From contig NZ_MCIA01000022.1 of assembly GCF_003609635.1 (NCBI RefSeq), forward strand, positions 1-38,476: DNA of 38,476 nt, written 5' to 3'. The notes beneath the pieces were generated by a model. The model saw only the letters and a list, made by a program, of their open reading frames with translations, was not told the origin of the DNA and searched no databases. This stretch comes from Lacrimispora algidixylanolytica (GTDB lineage: Bacteria > Bacillota > Clostridia > Lachnospirales > Lachnospiraceae). The position numbers and the translations under genes are program-made. Shown here one piece after another: positions 27,723-35,765 of this stretch (its first letter is position 1; each line of letters begins with the position of its first letter).

Positions 27723-28271
27723 TTACAATTTTAACATCATTAAGTATTCAGAAGCATAAGTGCCATCCCGGTATTTAAATGCGTGATTTCTTGTTCCATA
27801 GATTTCAAACCCATATTTCCGGTAGAGAGCCAGACCACGTTCGTTGCCACTTACAACCTCTAGCTCAAGCTGCTCATATCCCATTTCATGAGCACTGCTA
27901 ATAACGGCAGATATGAGGAGGGAACCAATTCCAAGTCCCCAATACTTCTGGTTTATGGAAATGCCAAAAGAAGTCCGGTGCGCATAACGCTGATGAGGTG
28001 CAATAGGAGTAATACCAGCATTTGCTACCAGATTTCCTTGTACCAGGGCGCATAGCATTAAATCCTTTTTACTTTTTAGGCAGTTTTGTAAAAATTGCTG
28101 TTCTTGAGAAACCGTGATATCAATTTCATCGGAATATCTTGCGAGGAAATCTGTTTCATCTGAAGCTGTGCGCATTAGTTGAAGCATGGATATGGCATCC
28201 TCAGGTCCAGGACTTTTAATAATGCAGGAAAGTCCGTTCTTAAGTACAAATTCTTTTGGTTTATATCTCAT
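27723..28271 (-). CDS. GNAT family N-acetyltransferase
   Basis: A 182-residue acetyltransferase with the GNAT motif A region INQKYWGLGIGSLLISAVISSA (acetyl-CoA pyrophosphate loop) and motif B ELEVVSGNERGLALYRKYGFEIYGTRNHAFKYRDG. The C-terminal pattern is like the RimL/SpeG-type and antibiotic-type enzymes, but no substrate can be assigned. It lies 83 bases downstream of icd on the same strand but is separated from it by a terminator hairpin. Its own ribosome site is AGGAGGAAA. Confidence 0.85.
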   Translation of the reverse strand: MRYKPKEFVLKNGLSCIIKSPGPEDAISMLQLMRTASDETDFLARYSDEIDITVSQEQQFLQNCLKSKKDLMLCALVQGNLVANAGITPIAPHQRYAHRTSFGISINQKYWGLGIGSLLISAVISSAHEMGYEQLELEVVSGNERGLALYRKYGFEIYGTRNHAFKYRDGTYASEYLMMLKL

Positions 28272-28291
28272 GGCATTTCCTCCTAAAAGGG

Positions 28292-28325
28292 AAAGAGAAA
28301 GCGGCGATCATGCAGCTTTCTCTTT
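28292..28325 (-). terminator. Terminator-like hairpin between icd and the GNAT gene
   Basis: AAAGAGAAAGC and GCTTTCTCTTT are perfect 11-base complements around a 12-base loop. On the minus strand this follows icd; T-rich tails exist on both sides, so it may work in both directions. Confidence 0.6.
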
Positions 28326-28354
28326 TTATGTTCCAATTTAAAGACAGCGAGCTT

Positions 28355-29551
28355 CTACAGACGTGTTGCAATAGCCTTGATAAAATCTTCACTGTTTAAA
28401 ACAGTTGGGTTTGCTATGGTGGTAATCAGTGCAAGATCCTTTGTCATCTCACCAGATTCAATGGTATCAATGGTAGCTTTTTCCAGCTTATCAGCAAATG
28501 CCATGAGTTCACTGTTTCCATCAAACTCTCCACGTTTTCTTAAAGCACCAGTCCAGGCAAAGATGGTTGCTACTGAGTTAGTAGAAGTCTCCTGACCTTT
28601 TAAGTGATTGTAATAGTGGCGCTGAACCGTTCCATGTGCCGCCTCATATTCAAAATCTCCATTAGGAGAAACAAGAACAGAAGTCATCATGGCAAGAGAG
28701 CCAAACGCAGAAGAGATCATGTCGCTCATAACATCTCCGTCATAGTTTTTGCAGGCCCAGATATAACCACCCTCTGATTTCATAACACGAGCGACTGCGT
28801 CATCGATTAAAGTATAGAAGTAAGTAATGCCTGCTTCTTTAAATTTATCCTCATATTCTGCTTCAAAGATCTCCTGAAAGATATCTTTAAAGGTATGGTC
28901 ATACTTTTTGGAAATGGTATCCTTTGTGGAGAACCATAAGTCCTGCTTGATATCCAAAGCATAATTAAAGCAGCTTCTTGCAAAGCTTTCAATGGAGTCG
29001 TTTAAGTTGTGCATACCCTGAGTGATGCCTGCACCCTTAAAGTTATGTATGAGTTCTCTTATCTCGGTGCCGTCCTCTGCTGTATAAACAAGCTCTACTT
29101 TACCAGCTCCTGGGATCTTCATCTCAGTTCCTTTATAAACATCTCCATAAGCGTGTCTTGCAATGGTGATTGGCTTTTTCCAGTTTTTCACACATGGATC
29201 GATTCCTTTGACAACGATAGGAGCGCGGAATACAGTTCCGTCCAGGATCGCACGGATGGTGCCATTGGGGCTTTTCCACATTTCTTTAAGACTATATTCT
29301 TTTACACGGTCCGCATTGGGAGTGATGGTGGCGCATTTAACGGCAACCTTATATTTTTTTGTCGCATTTGCAGAATCTATGGTTACCTGATCGTTAGTTT
29401 CTTCTCTGTAGGCAAGTCCTAAATCATAATACTCCGTATTTAAATCAATGTAAGGGAGTAGAAGATTATCCTTAATCATCTGCCAGAGAATGCGGGTCAT
29501 CTCATCTCCATCCATTTCAACAATGGGGGTCGTCATTTTAATCTTATCCAT
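28355..29551 (-). CDS. icd: NADP-dependent isocitrate dehydrogenase (eukaryote-like, homodimeric type)
   Basis: A 398-residue enzyme that oxidatively decarboxylates isocitrate to 2-oxoglutarate. Signatures include [20 protein letters not shown] near the start, the substrate loop [16 protein letters not shown], and the C-terminal [17 protein letters not shown] with the [18 protein letters not shown] segment. These belong to the type II NADP-IDH lineage found in eukaryotes and some bacteria, not the E. coli-type enzyme. In clostridia with incomplete TCA cycles it makes 2-oxoglutarate for glutamate synthesis. AGGAGGA precedes the ATG. Monocistronic, as its terminator suggests. Confidence 0.94.
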   Translation of the reverse strand: MDKIKMTTPIVEMDGDEMTRILWQMIKDNLLLPYIDLNTEYYDLGLAYREETNDQVTIDSANATKKYKVAVKCATITPNADRVKEYSLKEMWKSPNGTIRAILDGTVFRAPIVVKGIDPCVKNWKKPITIARHAYGDVYKGTEMKIPGAGKVELVYTAEDGTEIRELIHNFKGAGITQGMHNLNDSIESFARSCFNYALDIKQDLWFSTKDTISKKYDHTFKDIFQEIFEAEYEDKFKEAGITYFYTLIDDAVARVMKSEGGYIWACKNYDGDVMSDMISSAFGSLAMMTSVLVSPNGDFEYEAAHGTVQRHYYNHLKGQETSTNSVATIFAWTGALRKRGEFDGNSELMAFADKLEKATIDTIESGEMTKDLALITTIANPTVLNSEDFIKAIATRL

Positions 29552-29622
29552 GTGTTTGTCCTCCTAAGAAATGTTCATATTTTGCTATAGTATACGACAT
29601 AAATTTAATTCGCACAAGACTG

Positions 29623-30042
29623 CTATGTAAATTTATTCATCCACTTTTGTATATTATACACTGTTTGGGGGTTCATGAAATGCTCTACTTTTTCCACTTG
29701 TTCCAATTCATCTGTATTCTGGTTGATGTAGCAGAAAAAACGGTGAAGGACTTCATGACGAAACAGAAGGTATTCCCCTAACTGCATTCCATCCTCCGTT
29801 AATGAGACGGTTCCGTATTTTTCAAACTCCACCAATCCTTGACTCTTTAGGTTGCCTGCCATTTTGGAGGCAGAGGAGGGTTTCACATGAAGGCATTCGG
29901 CAAGTTCCTTGATTCGGATAGGGTGTTCGTCATGGTGCAGCCTGCAAATCATTTCCAGATAATCTTCCATAGAGGAGGTGATTTTTGTCTGCTCTAAAAG
30001 GGAATAGCCTTTTAGCGTGTAGAAATTATCAGGTGGGTTCAT
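29623..30042 (-). CDS. DtxR/MntR-family metal-dependent regulator
   Basis: A 139-residue protein of the short (MntR-like) subclass without the SH3-like third domain. It has a winged helix (ITSSMEDYLEMICRL, then IRIKELAECLHVKPSSASKMAGNLKSQGLVEFEKYGTVSLTEDG), followed by the dimerisation/metal region with candidate ligands in RHEVLHRFF and EQVEKVEHFMN. It sits divergent from the feo genes, so iron- or manganese-dependent control of ferrous iron uptake is likely, possibly with its own gene. AAGGAGA precedes the ATG. Confidence 0.87.
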   Translation of the reverse strand: MNPPDNFYTLKGYSLLEQTKITSSMEDYLEMICRLHHDEHPIRIKELAECLHVKPSSASKMAGNLKSQGLVEFEKYGTVSLTEDGMQLGEYLLFRHEVLHRFFCYINQNTDELEQVEKVEHFMNPQTVYNIQKWMNKFT

Positions 30043-30061
30043 GCCGGTGTCTCCTTTTCCT

Positions 30062-30071
30062 TATGATCATA
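30062..30071. promoter_or_regulatory. Palindrome in the dtxR-feo intergenic region, possible operator
   Basis: TATGATCATA is a perfect 10-base palindrome 20 bases before the DtxR-type gene and 31 bases before the small frame ahead of feoA. It is a candidate metalloregulator site; the assignment is a guess from position and symmetry. Confidence 0.3.
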
Positions 30072-30101
30072 GTTCATATCTATTCTTACTGGGACAGTTG
30101 T

Positions 30102-30227
30102 ATGAATCTAGAAGTTCAGGAAACCGTGTTAAAGTCGTTGGAACCACTTCTTCCCATTTGGCATATGTTAGGATATGGAAACATTGCTGGCAGTTTAAAA
30201 GAGAATCGCGGAGGTAAGAAAAGATGA
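30102..30227 (+). CDS. Possible 41-residue leader protein upstream of feoA
   Basis: A short frame of 41 residues (start MNLEVQETVLKS, basic end GGKKR). Its TGA overlaps the feoA ATG as ATGA, the classic coupling arrangement. The central part is hydrophobic with proline and tryptophan (LEPLLPIWHMLGYG). No good Shine-Dalgarno site precedes its ATG, and the feoA ribosome site GGAGG lies within it. I do not recognise the family. It could be real, a translated leader controlling feoA, or a chance frame. Confidence 0.35.
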   Translation: MNLEVQETVLKSLEPLLPIWHMLGYGNIAGSLKENRGGKKR

Positions 30228-30538
30228 AGGAAAAGGCATGTCTGACAGATTTAAAAAGAGGGCAAAAGGGCGTTATAGTGAAATTATCTGCTTACGATGA
30301 TATGAGAAGGCGTTTGCAGGATATTGGACTGATCGAAGGCACCGTTGTGGAGTGTCTTGGAAAAAGTCCACTAGGCGATCCTACGGCATTCTTAATCAGA
30401 GGTGCAGTCATTGCCCTGCGTAGTGAAGATGCAGGGCGCGCTGTGGTATGGCTGGATCATGAGGATAGCGGAAGGCGTCGTTTTGAAAAGGAAGTCGCAG
30501 CCGCGGCGGTCCCCCAGGAGGATGAAGTATGGGATTAA
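30224..30538 (+). CDS. feoA: Ferrous iron transport protein A
   Basis: A 104-residue small SH3-like protein. The core ([52 protein letters not shown]) is typical FeoA, and the remaining 25 residues form an acidic/basic tail. It acts in the cytoplasm as partner of the FeoB GTPase permease. GGAGG lies 8 bases before the ATG. Its stop overlaps the start of the interrupted feoB by about 10 bases. Confidence 0.9.
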   Translation: MKEKACLTDLKRGQKGVIVKLSAYDDMRRRLQDIGLIEGTVVECLGKSPLGDPTAFLIRGAVIALRSEDAGRAVVWLDHEDSGRRRFEKEVAAAAVPQEDEVWD

Positions 30539-30702
30539 GCAGAGACTCTGTAGGAATCAAATCGGTGGATCTGGGGCTTGAAATTAAAAAACGTAAGGAA
30601 AGCGATAAGGTGATTGCGCTGGCCGGAAATCCTAATGTTGGGAAGAGTACGGTGTTTAATCAGCTTACAGGGATGAATCAGCACACGGGCAACTTGCGTT
30701 AG
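30529..30702 (+). pseudogene. feoB: 5' fragment of feoB, cut by a mobile element
   Basis: The start of FeoB is clear: the G1 motif [11 protein letters not shown] (residues 31-41) and the G2-region sequence [12 protein letters not shown]. Intact FeoB continues NWPGKTV at this point, but here the frame reads NLR and stops after 57 residues. All G2 to G5 and membrane segments are missing. The next sequence is a minus-strand serine recombinase gene and lower-GC DNA, so feoB has been split by site-specific insertion. GGAGGATGAAGT upstream is the ribosome site. The 3' part must lie at the other end of the element if the insertion is clean. Confidence 0.88.
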
Positions 30703-30716
30703 TGGTAAAAAAAATA
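30680..30716. other. Probable left attachment junction (attL) of the element in feoB
   Basis: Homology to feoB ends at GGCAACT, where the FeoB codons would read AAC TGG for Asn-Trp. The recombinase stop codon is only about 20 bases further. Crossover cores of serine integrases are 2 bases, so the exact point cannot be fixed without the other end; it should be within about 10 bases of 30694. Confidence 0.65.
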
Positions 30717-32108
30717 TTATATAAATACGACAGTATATTCACGGTGTCTATCTTTGCTTTTGCTAACCCGTATCTCTTTAATAATGGAGCGCCAGAACAG
30801 GCGCTTTTGTTCATTATCAAGTTGTAAATACATACCTTCGAAGTCAGTACCCAGTATGTTTCTTAAGGCCTTAAAGTCCTGATTTGGTTCTATAATATCT
30901 GGTAATTCAGCTAACTGTGCTTCAAACTTCATCCGATCAGTTTTAAATTCCTTTATGGTAATTGCCTCATTGAGATACAGATCTTTTAATCGATTAATTT
31001 TTTTTCTGATTTGATTTTTTTTAGCTCGATTATTAATGATGCTTTTACTATTGGTTTCAAAGTCGGATATGTAAGAATTGAATTGCTCACGTACATTTTT
31101 AAGTAAGTATTCTTCAATGCGTACTTCTCTGATTTCCCCACCGTTATCACATTCCTTATAAGCACGATATTGCTTGCATTCATAGGCTGGATATTTATAT
31201 CGTATCGAATTCCCATTTTTTCTTTTGGATAGAACATTAATTTGTCCACCGCCCATTTTATAACCACACTCATTACAAACGAGCAAGCCAGAGAAAATAT
31301 AAGGGTATTTCTGGTTGGATTTTATATTGCTATTGTGGCCTAGTATTCGTTGTATTTCCTGAAACTCCTCATCCGATATGAGGCGAGGACAATAGTTTTC
31401 ATTTCCCCGGTAACGACCAATAAGCTTTTCATTCTTAAGTAAAGTTTGTCTAAAATTTTGTAGAGTCATAACAATACCATATTTGTCCTTCATATAAAGA
31501 ACTGTTTGATTCATGGAGTGATGTTTTAGAAAGTGCTTGATACAATCGTGGATGGCTGGAGCTTCTTCTGAGAGTACCATCTTTTTGTCCTGTATCTTAT
31601 AGCCCCTTGGGACCTTTCCGGTGATAACTTCACCGTGGGCCACTTTGGAGCGGAATACATCTGACACCCTTACCCCGCCGTTCTGCGCCTCTAGCTCAGC
31701 CCATGTCATAGATTGAGCAACAAATGCTCTGCCGTAAGGGGTAGAGGTATCGAAATAGGGTTGATCAATAGCGGTCCAGGCAGCATTATATTTTTCTAGG
31801 ACAGCCTGGGTATTAAGGTAATGCCGCAGACTACGAAACCAACGGTCCAGTTTTGTAAAAATGATTAAATCGATATGGCCATCTTTTACATTAGTAATAA
31901 GACGTGTAAAATCATCACGATCTATCTTTTGACCGGATACGCCATCATCAAGGTAAACGTCTTGTAGAATCATGTTTTTATGATCATTAATATATTTAAC
32001 GCCACGTTCCCTCTGGTCACGTATCGAATCTCCACGTTCGGCCTGTTCGTCAGAGGAAACACGAATATAGACCGCCACGTGAAGAAGTTTTGTGTTAGAT
32101 TCTTGCAT
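30717..32108 (-). CDS. Large serine recombinase (phage/element integrase)
   Basis: A 463-residue recombinase. The resolvase-like catalytic domain has the nucleophile in VYIRVSSDEQ (Ser18) and the arginine block TKLDRWFRSLRHYL. The recombinase domain (about 160-260) includes VPRGYKIQDKKMVLSEEAPAIHDCI. A zinc ribbon follows with cysteines in LVCNECGYKMGGG, ECKQY and KECDNGG, and then a coiled-coil C-terminus. This is the architecture of large serine integrases that insert DNA at specific attB sites. Its 3' end points at the feoB junction, as integrases usually lie next to att. GGAGATG precedes the ATG. An SOS-box-like operator overlaps its presumed promoter. Confidence 0.92.
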   Translation of the reverse strand: MQESNTKLLHVAVYIRVSSDEQAERGDSIRDQRERGVKYINDHKNMILQDVYLDDGVSGQKIDRDDFTRLITNVKDGHIDLIIFTKLDRWFRSLRHYLNTQAVLEKYNAAWTAIDQPYFDTSTPYGRAFVAQSMTWAELEAQNGGVRVSDVFRSKVAHGEVITGKVPRGYKIQDKKMVLSEEAPAIHDCIKHFLKHHSMNQTVLYMKDKYGIVMTLQNFRQTLLKNEKLIGRYRGNENYCPRLISDEEFQEIQRILGHNSNIKSNQKYPYIFSGLLVCNECGYKMGGGQINVLSKRKNGNSIRYKYPAYECKQYRAYKECDNGGEIREVRIEEYLLKNVREQFNSYISDFETNSKSIINNRAKKNQIRKKINRLKDLYLNEAITIKEFKTDRMKFEAQLAELPDIIEPNQDFKALRNILGTDFEGMYLQLDNEQKRLFWRSIIKEIRVSKSKDRHREYTVVFI

Positions 32109-32411
32109 CTTATCATCTCCTAAAAATAGTGTATAAAAGAAAAGCTTAATTTATCATTGCATTTTATAGAACACTGCCATATAATTATACAGAACGTATG
32201 TTCTGTATTGATTCTCTTTCCCCTTTCCAAAAGGAACAGGAGTGGTACATATGTGAAATGAGAATGATAATTCTAGATGTTACAGTCTGCTACTCAGGTA
32301 CAATTAGAAGAATTGGAAGTATTTATAAACACTTATATATTACATAGAAGAAACTGGCCAGGAATTTACTGGACTTTTTTCATATTATCAATGTATTTTA
32401 ACGCTATGTTT
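32109..32411. other. Upstream region of the recombinase gene
   Basis: This 300-base stretch lies between the repressor and recombinase genes, both on the minus strand. It holds a minus-strand -10-like TATAAT (32184-32189 on the plus strand) next to the LexA-type site. No credible coding sequence was found; a plus-strand frame of 84 codons overlaps the repressor gene antisense and has no ribosome site. Confidence 0.6.
32189..32206. promoter_or_regulatory. LexA (SOS) box-like operator before the integrase gene
   Basis: ACAGAAC-GTAT-GTTCTGT is a perfect 7-base inverted repeat. Its core GAAC-RNRY-GTTC matches the Gram-positive LexA/DinR consensus. It directly abuts a TATAAT -10 box reading toward the integrase, about 80 bases before its ATG, so LexA binding would block that promoter. 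It could instead be an operator of the phage repressor. Confidence 0.65.
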
Positions 32412-32663
32412 TCAAGTATATTTCATCACCTTCTGGTGATCTGTAAGTTGTTCGAACATTTTGCCGTCTCCGGTTCGGACCCATCCCTCATTAACATCAT
32501 ACTCAGTACAAATAACAGAAATTACTCTTGAAGTTACATTTATACGTCCTATTTCAATGCTGCCTAAATTAGAGCGGCTTATTTTTATTACAGATGAAAA
32601 TTCTTCCTGCGTTTTTTGAAGAACTTCTTTTCTCAGATTTTTAATCCGTTCAAACAATTCCAT
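32412..32663 (-). CDS. XRE-family (CI-like) phage repressor, short
   Basis: An 83-residue helix-turn-helix protein. The start is the ATG preceded by GGAAGTG; a longer version would begin in the operator region. The HTH is ELFERIKNLRKEVLQKTQEEFSSVIKISRSNLGSIEIGR, and the ending GWVRTGDGKMFEQLTD is very typical of prophage repressors of Firmicutes. There is no peptidase domain for self-cleavage. It lies between the integrase and paired inverted repeats that separate it from rightward genes, so it probably maintains lysogeny. Confidence 0.82.
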   Translation of the reverse strand: MELFERIKNLRKEVLQKTQEEFSSVIKISRSNLGSIEIGRINVTSRVISVICTEYDVNEGWVRTGDGKMFEQLTDHQKVMKYT

Positions 32664-32678
32664 AAAAACACTTCCTAT

Positions 32679-32752
32679 AAGCACAATTGCATCATAATCG
32701 AAAATGTGCTTCAATCACAAAAAAAGTGTATAAATCACTCAATACTGTGATT
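32679..32752. promoter_or_regulatory. Divergent control region with paired inverted repeats (candidate repressor operators)
   Basis: AAGCACA (32679-32685) is complementary to TGTGCTT (32705-32711). AATCAC (32733-32738) is complementary to GTGATT (32747-32752), and another AATCAC copy starts at 32713. The sites lie between the minus-strand repressor and rightward small genes, the expected place for a lysogeny switch. Confidence 0.5.
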
Positions 32753-32778
32753 AGAAGGCAGGAAGTGGGGTGAAAGCA

Positions 32779-32967
32779 ATGTTAGATATAGAGTTGAAAA
32801 AAGATCAAGAAATTTTAAAAATGGTAACGGTGGTAAAGCAACTTGATCACACAGGAATACAATTATTAACCAGAGATGCCGATACGTTGCTTGCATTAAA
32901 AAGAGAACTGGATCGTCAAAAGGATTCCTTAATAAACTGTAGCCACAATGAACGAATGCTTGCTTAG
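32779..32967 (+). CDS. Small phage early protein, unknown function
   Basis: A 62-residue charged helical protein (MLDIELKKDQEILKM, ending NCSHNERMLA). It lies first to the right of the repressor operators, where antirepressor or excision functions often sit, but nothing in the sequence identifies it. The ATG is preceded by GTGGGGTG; a GTG three codons upstream with AGGAAG is an alternative start. Confidence 0.5.
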   Translation: MLDIELKKDQEILKMVTVVKQLDHTGIQLLTRDADTLLALKRELDRQKDSLINCSHNERMLA

Positions 32968-33051
32968 GCAACAGGACAGGGCTAATAAAAAAATGTGGAA
33001 ACAAGTACAATCAGTGTCTCATACATTCTAACAGAAAGAGGGGGTGTTATC

Positions 33052-33201
33052 TTGGCCGACACAGTTAAAACAGTTAACGAACCTAATGCTTTAAGGGCGT
33101 TTCAGGCACTTGCAAGAATTATTGGAGAAAAAGAAGGGGTAGAAATTACTCTTAAAAGCCTGAAAAAGAAAGAAGAAGGCACCAAACCAGGTACCGGCTG
33201 A
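33052..33201 (+). CDS. Small phage protein, unknown function
   Basis: A 49-residue protein (L)ADTVKTVNEPNAL, then RAFQALARIIGEKEG, with a lysine-rich tail. I chose the TTG start because GAGGGGGTG lies about 7 bases upstream; longer readings run into sequence without a ribosome site. Its stop overlaps the next start as TGATG, indicating coupling to the replication gene. I do not recognise the family; its place between the control region and the rep gene suggests an early function. Confidence 0.5.
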   Translation: MADTVKTVNEPNALRAFQALARIIGEKEGVEITLKSLKKKEEGTKPGTG

Positions 33202-33607
33202 TGCCGGTGTTGGTGGACAAGCATTTCCAAAGGGAAAAGGAGCAGATTTTGGGAAGCACTTTGAGAACTTAGATGATTTTGAGGACAATAGCCGTCCACC
33301 GGCAGTTGATTGGCATGTGGTGCTCACATACAGGAGAGATGGGAGACCGAGCCCGGAACAGGCACAAAAATATATGAAGAAGCTGATTGACGGATTAAGA
33401 GATAGATACCAAAGGTATGGCTTTGCTTTGAAATATATACATGCAACAGAATATAACAATAAAGCAATACACCACCATTTGATAATTAATAATATAAATG
33501 ACGGAAAAAAGGTTACCTCAGATTACATAAGGGAGTTGACGGAGCGGAATGGTATGGGTATAGAACTGACTGCAGGAGCGAATTTGACGGTTGGCTTAAT
33601 GCGTTAA
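33200..33607 (+). pseudogene. HUH-type rolling-circle replication protein, frameshifted and truncated
   Basis: Two frames make one gene. The first 23 codons (MPVLVDKHFQREKEQILGS) begin at an ATG overlapping the previous stop. The frame then closes at TAG, while the next frame continues LDDFEDNSRPPAVDWHVVLTYRRDG. One T lost near 33268 would restore a continuous reading (RTLDDFE). The second frame carries the HUH motif in NNKAIHHHLIINN, expected to bind the metal for nicking, and ends soon after RELTERNGMG. The catalytic tyrosine region is gone, replaced by tail-fibre-like sequence in another frame. The product is unlikely to work. Family call is from the HUH block and the helical VLTYRR..PSPEQAQKYMKKL segment. 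Confidence 0.6.
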
Positions 33608-33939
33608 ATAGCAATTTAACAAATTTACGTAGTGCAGTTACTTCACTAAATACTGATGTAACCAATATCAAACCAGTCACTAATCGAACGTCAACTTTTG
33701 TACTAGATCGTAAAGATTATGATACCTTGGATTAGCCTAGGTGGTATTACATTTATACAACAGCTCATGGTCTAGCAAGTAACCTCGGTCGCGTTTTATT
33801 AAGGGTTGAAAGCATTTATGTTAATGGTAATTGGTACTCAACACAAAAGGCTGTTACGGCGGCTAAATACCCGGGTCCGAGTGTAACACCGTCCCCGTTG
33901 CTTAATTTATATTTGTCTTGTCTTCTACTTACCTTTTAA
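33580..33939 (+). pseudogene. Phage tail-fibre-like fragment with in-frame stop
   Basis: Read in the frame of 33580, the DNA gives EFDGWLNALNSNLTNLRSAV followed by SLNTDVTNIKPVTNRTSTF, a coiled-coil style common in tail fibres. A TAG stop follows (33733), then YYIYTTAHGLASNLGRVLLRVESIY and the ending SLLLTF-like sequence. There is no start codon or ribosome site of its own; the segment begins inside the HUH gene remnant. It is a decayed late gene joined to an early gene. Confidence 0.5.
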
Positions 33940-34369
33940 TCAGCTACACAATATGCATAAGAAACGGAGGAATATCCACGCCGATATCAATAAGGTTTTC
34001 AAGGGTTGATGTTACCTCATTGCAGATCAACCAGGTTTTACGGGCTGTTCCTTTACAAATATTCGTTACCTGTAGCTTTTTTTGTGGGCTCTGCCCACAC
34101 CCGACCTCCGGAATTATTAGGAAAAAAATTGGCATATTATTAGTACCGACGGAATAATGAAAACCGGTCAGACAGTTGTGACAAACTGTCTGACCGGTTT
34201 TCATTTATAGATATTTATTCAATCATTCTGGATAAAACAGCATCAACTGGCTGAGTGACAAGTCTCAATTCCGGTACCGCTGCGTCCATTTTTTTACATT
34301 TCATCACTCATAATATGATTTCTATCTACAGGTGTCAATTTAATTCCCTTATTTCTCAAATATAATTAA
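33940..34369. other. Region without an intact gene inside the prophage
   Basis: Apart from the large inverted repeat described separately and a short dyad (GTGGGC/GCCCAC at 34084-34098), I see only short frames. On the minus strand a stretch reads ICKGTARKTWLICNEVTSTL, and another (34215-34300) reads VPELRLVTQPVDAVLSRMIE before a stop. Both look like gene ends rather than random sequence, but I cannot name them. Confidence 0.4.
34158..34203. terminator. Perfect 20-base inverted repeat, strong bidirectional terminator candidate
   Basis: The arms 34158-34177 and 34184-34203 are perfect complements (TGAAAACCGGTCAGACAGTT and its reverse complement), with a 6-base loop GTGACA. Each side has a run of four T residues at the foot of the hairpin in its reading direction. 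It lies between the tail-fibre remnant and the 3' side of the sugar-binding protein gene. Confidence 0.65.
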
Positions 34370-35299
34370 TTATGATAATGTTCGACTTGGTGTATATATA
34401 TTAACTACAGTTACTCCAGTATTAATTAATTGTGGACCTGTATCAAATCCCCTTAATGCAGCAACTGCCTCAGCCATACCCAAATAGCCCATTGTAAATG
34501 GATTTTGTACCAATGTAGCTTTTATAGTATTATCTCTTATCATTTCCTGAATCATTGCTGTGATATCAAATCCAATACCGATAATATTTATATCATTTTC
34601 TCTCAAAGCGTACCCCATCCCTAACGTAGATCCTTCATTCGTTGAAAAAACACCAACAAGATTGGGATTGTCTCTTATAAATTTTTCCGTTGCTTGTTTT
34701 GCTAACTCTGGGTCACCATTCGTATATATTGTTTCTAATATTTGATATCTGGCAAACAATTTTAAATAATCTCGAAATCCCATTTCCCGATTTACAGTCG
34801 TTCTGTTTTCAGGAGTTACCCCAATGATTCCTATTGAACCATATGTGAGACCAATCTCCTCTAGACCGTAAAACATATTTTCTCCAGCTATTCTACCAGC
34901 TGTATAATTATCTGTAGCTAAGGTTATGACTGCTTCTTCAAACGCTGGTGCATCAACATAAATGATTTTTACACCCTTTGCTTTCGCTTCTTCAACTGCG
35001 CTTGAAATCTGTAAAGGATCACTCGCCGCTAACATTATTGCATCTGCTCCCGCTGCTACGGCATTATTAAATATTTGAATTTGATTATTTATATCTCTCG
35101 TTAAGGGGGCGTCCCATTCATATGTAACACCCAACATAGAAGCCATCTCTCTAGCACCATTATCCATAATCATCCAAAATTGATCACTTTTATCCATGGT
35201 TATTAAATAAATTATATAATTCTCATTTACTATATGGTTCATTTCTACAACATCTCCTATATTAATAATCAATTTTAATGTTGGTCCAATTACATTCAC
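34370..35299 (-). pseudogene. Sugar-binding periplasmic-binding protein lacking its signal peptide
   Basis: A 309-residue frame of the Peripla_BP_4/RbsB type: YIIYLITMDKSDQFWMIMDNG opens lobe 1, then AGADAIMLAASDP, DNYTAGRIAGENM, NLVGVFSTNEGST and NIIGIGFD are typical. The core from about residue 28 onward is complete, but the usual lipoprotein signal is absent. The first residues (GPTLKLIINIGDVVEMNH) are not a signal peptide and begin at a GTG overlapping a different gene end. It is therefore probably a displaced, 5'-truncated gene and not a working transporter part. No permease or ATPase is nearby. Confidence 0.65.
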
Positions 35300-35496
35300 A
35301 CCTGGTGTTGAAATTCAGGCTTTACAACGAGTGTACTGATATATCGCCGACTTGCGTAAAGATATATACTGTTATTAACATAATTATAGGCTATAATAGT
35401 GGAATATTTATCTAGGCAAATAAAATGTCTGTAATCTATTCCCGTTTCTACAATACCTGTTAATACTCCTTGCCCCCAGACTAAAATTTGGAACAC
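35296..35496 (-). pseudogene. Gene fragment ending like a GNAT motif A
   Basis: A 66-residue frame with no ribosome site. Its end, YISTLVVKPEFQHQ, resembles the strand and loop before the acetyl-CoA loop of GNAT acetyltransferases, which would continue QGIG. Here the frame stops after one more codon and the sugar-binding protein frame takes over within four bases. The earlier part (GIVETGIDYRHFICLDKYS) is not recognisable, and another origin such as a tail protein is possible. Confidence 0.35.
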
Positions 35497-35765
35497 TTCT
35501 AATTCTTGAAATAAAATTCGAATCTATAGCAGAAGGCGATTAAATGCTCATATAACCGGCATAACTTACAGATTTTGATTAATATACGGATATTCGATTA
35601 TATGCAAGAGGGTTTCGTATTATTACTTTATTGAATTTCTATTTAGTGCACCTTTGGACATTGATAGCTTAATGTTGTAAGTTAGTAAAAAAATATGGTA
35701 GTATAATGATAAATTTTATTTTTGGAATAAGGGGTTGCTGTGATAATATGTTGTAAAATGCCATA

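Noticed and set aside
30640-30720. tRNA gene as the insertion target
   Set aside because: The interrupted sequence is clearly FeoB coding sequence; no tRNA-like fold is present.
32277-32531. Plus-strand frame of 84 codons near the repressor gene
   Set aside because: It has no ribosome site, partly overlaps the repressor gene antisense, and its translation looks like hydrophobic random sequence.
34084-34098. GTGGGC/GCCCAC hairpin as terminator
   Set aside because: The T run lies before the hairpin on the plus strand and is A-rich on the minus strand, so it does not have terminator geometry on either strand.
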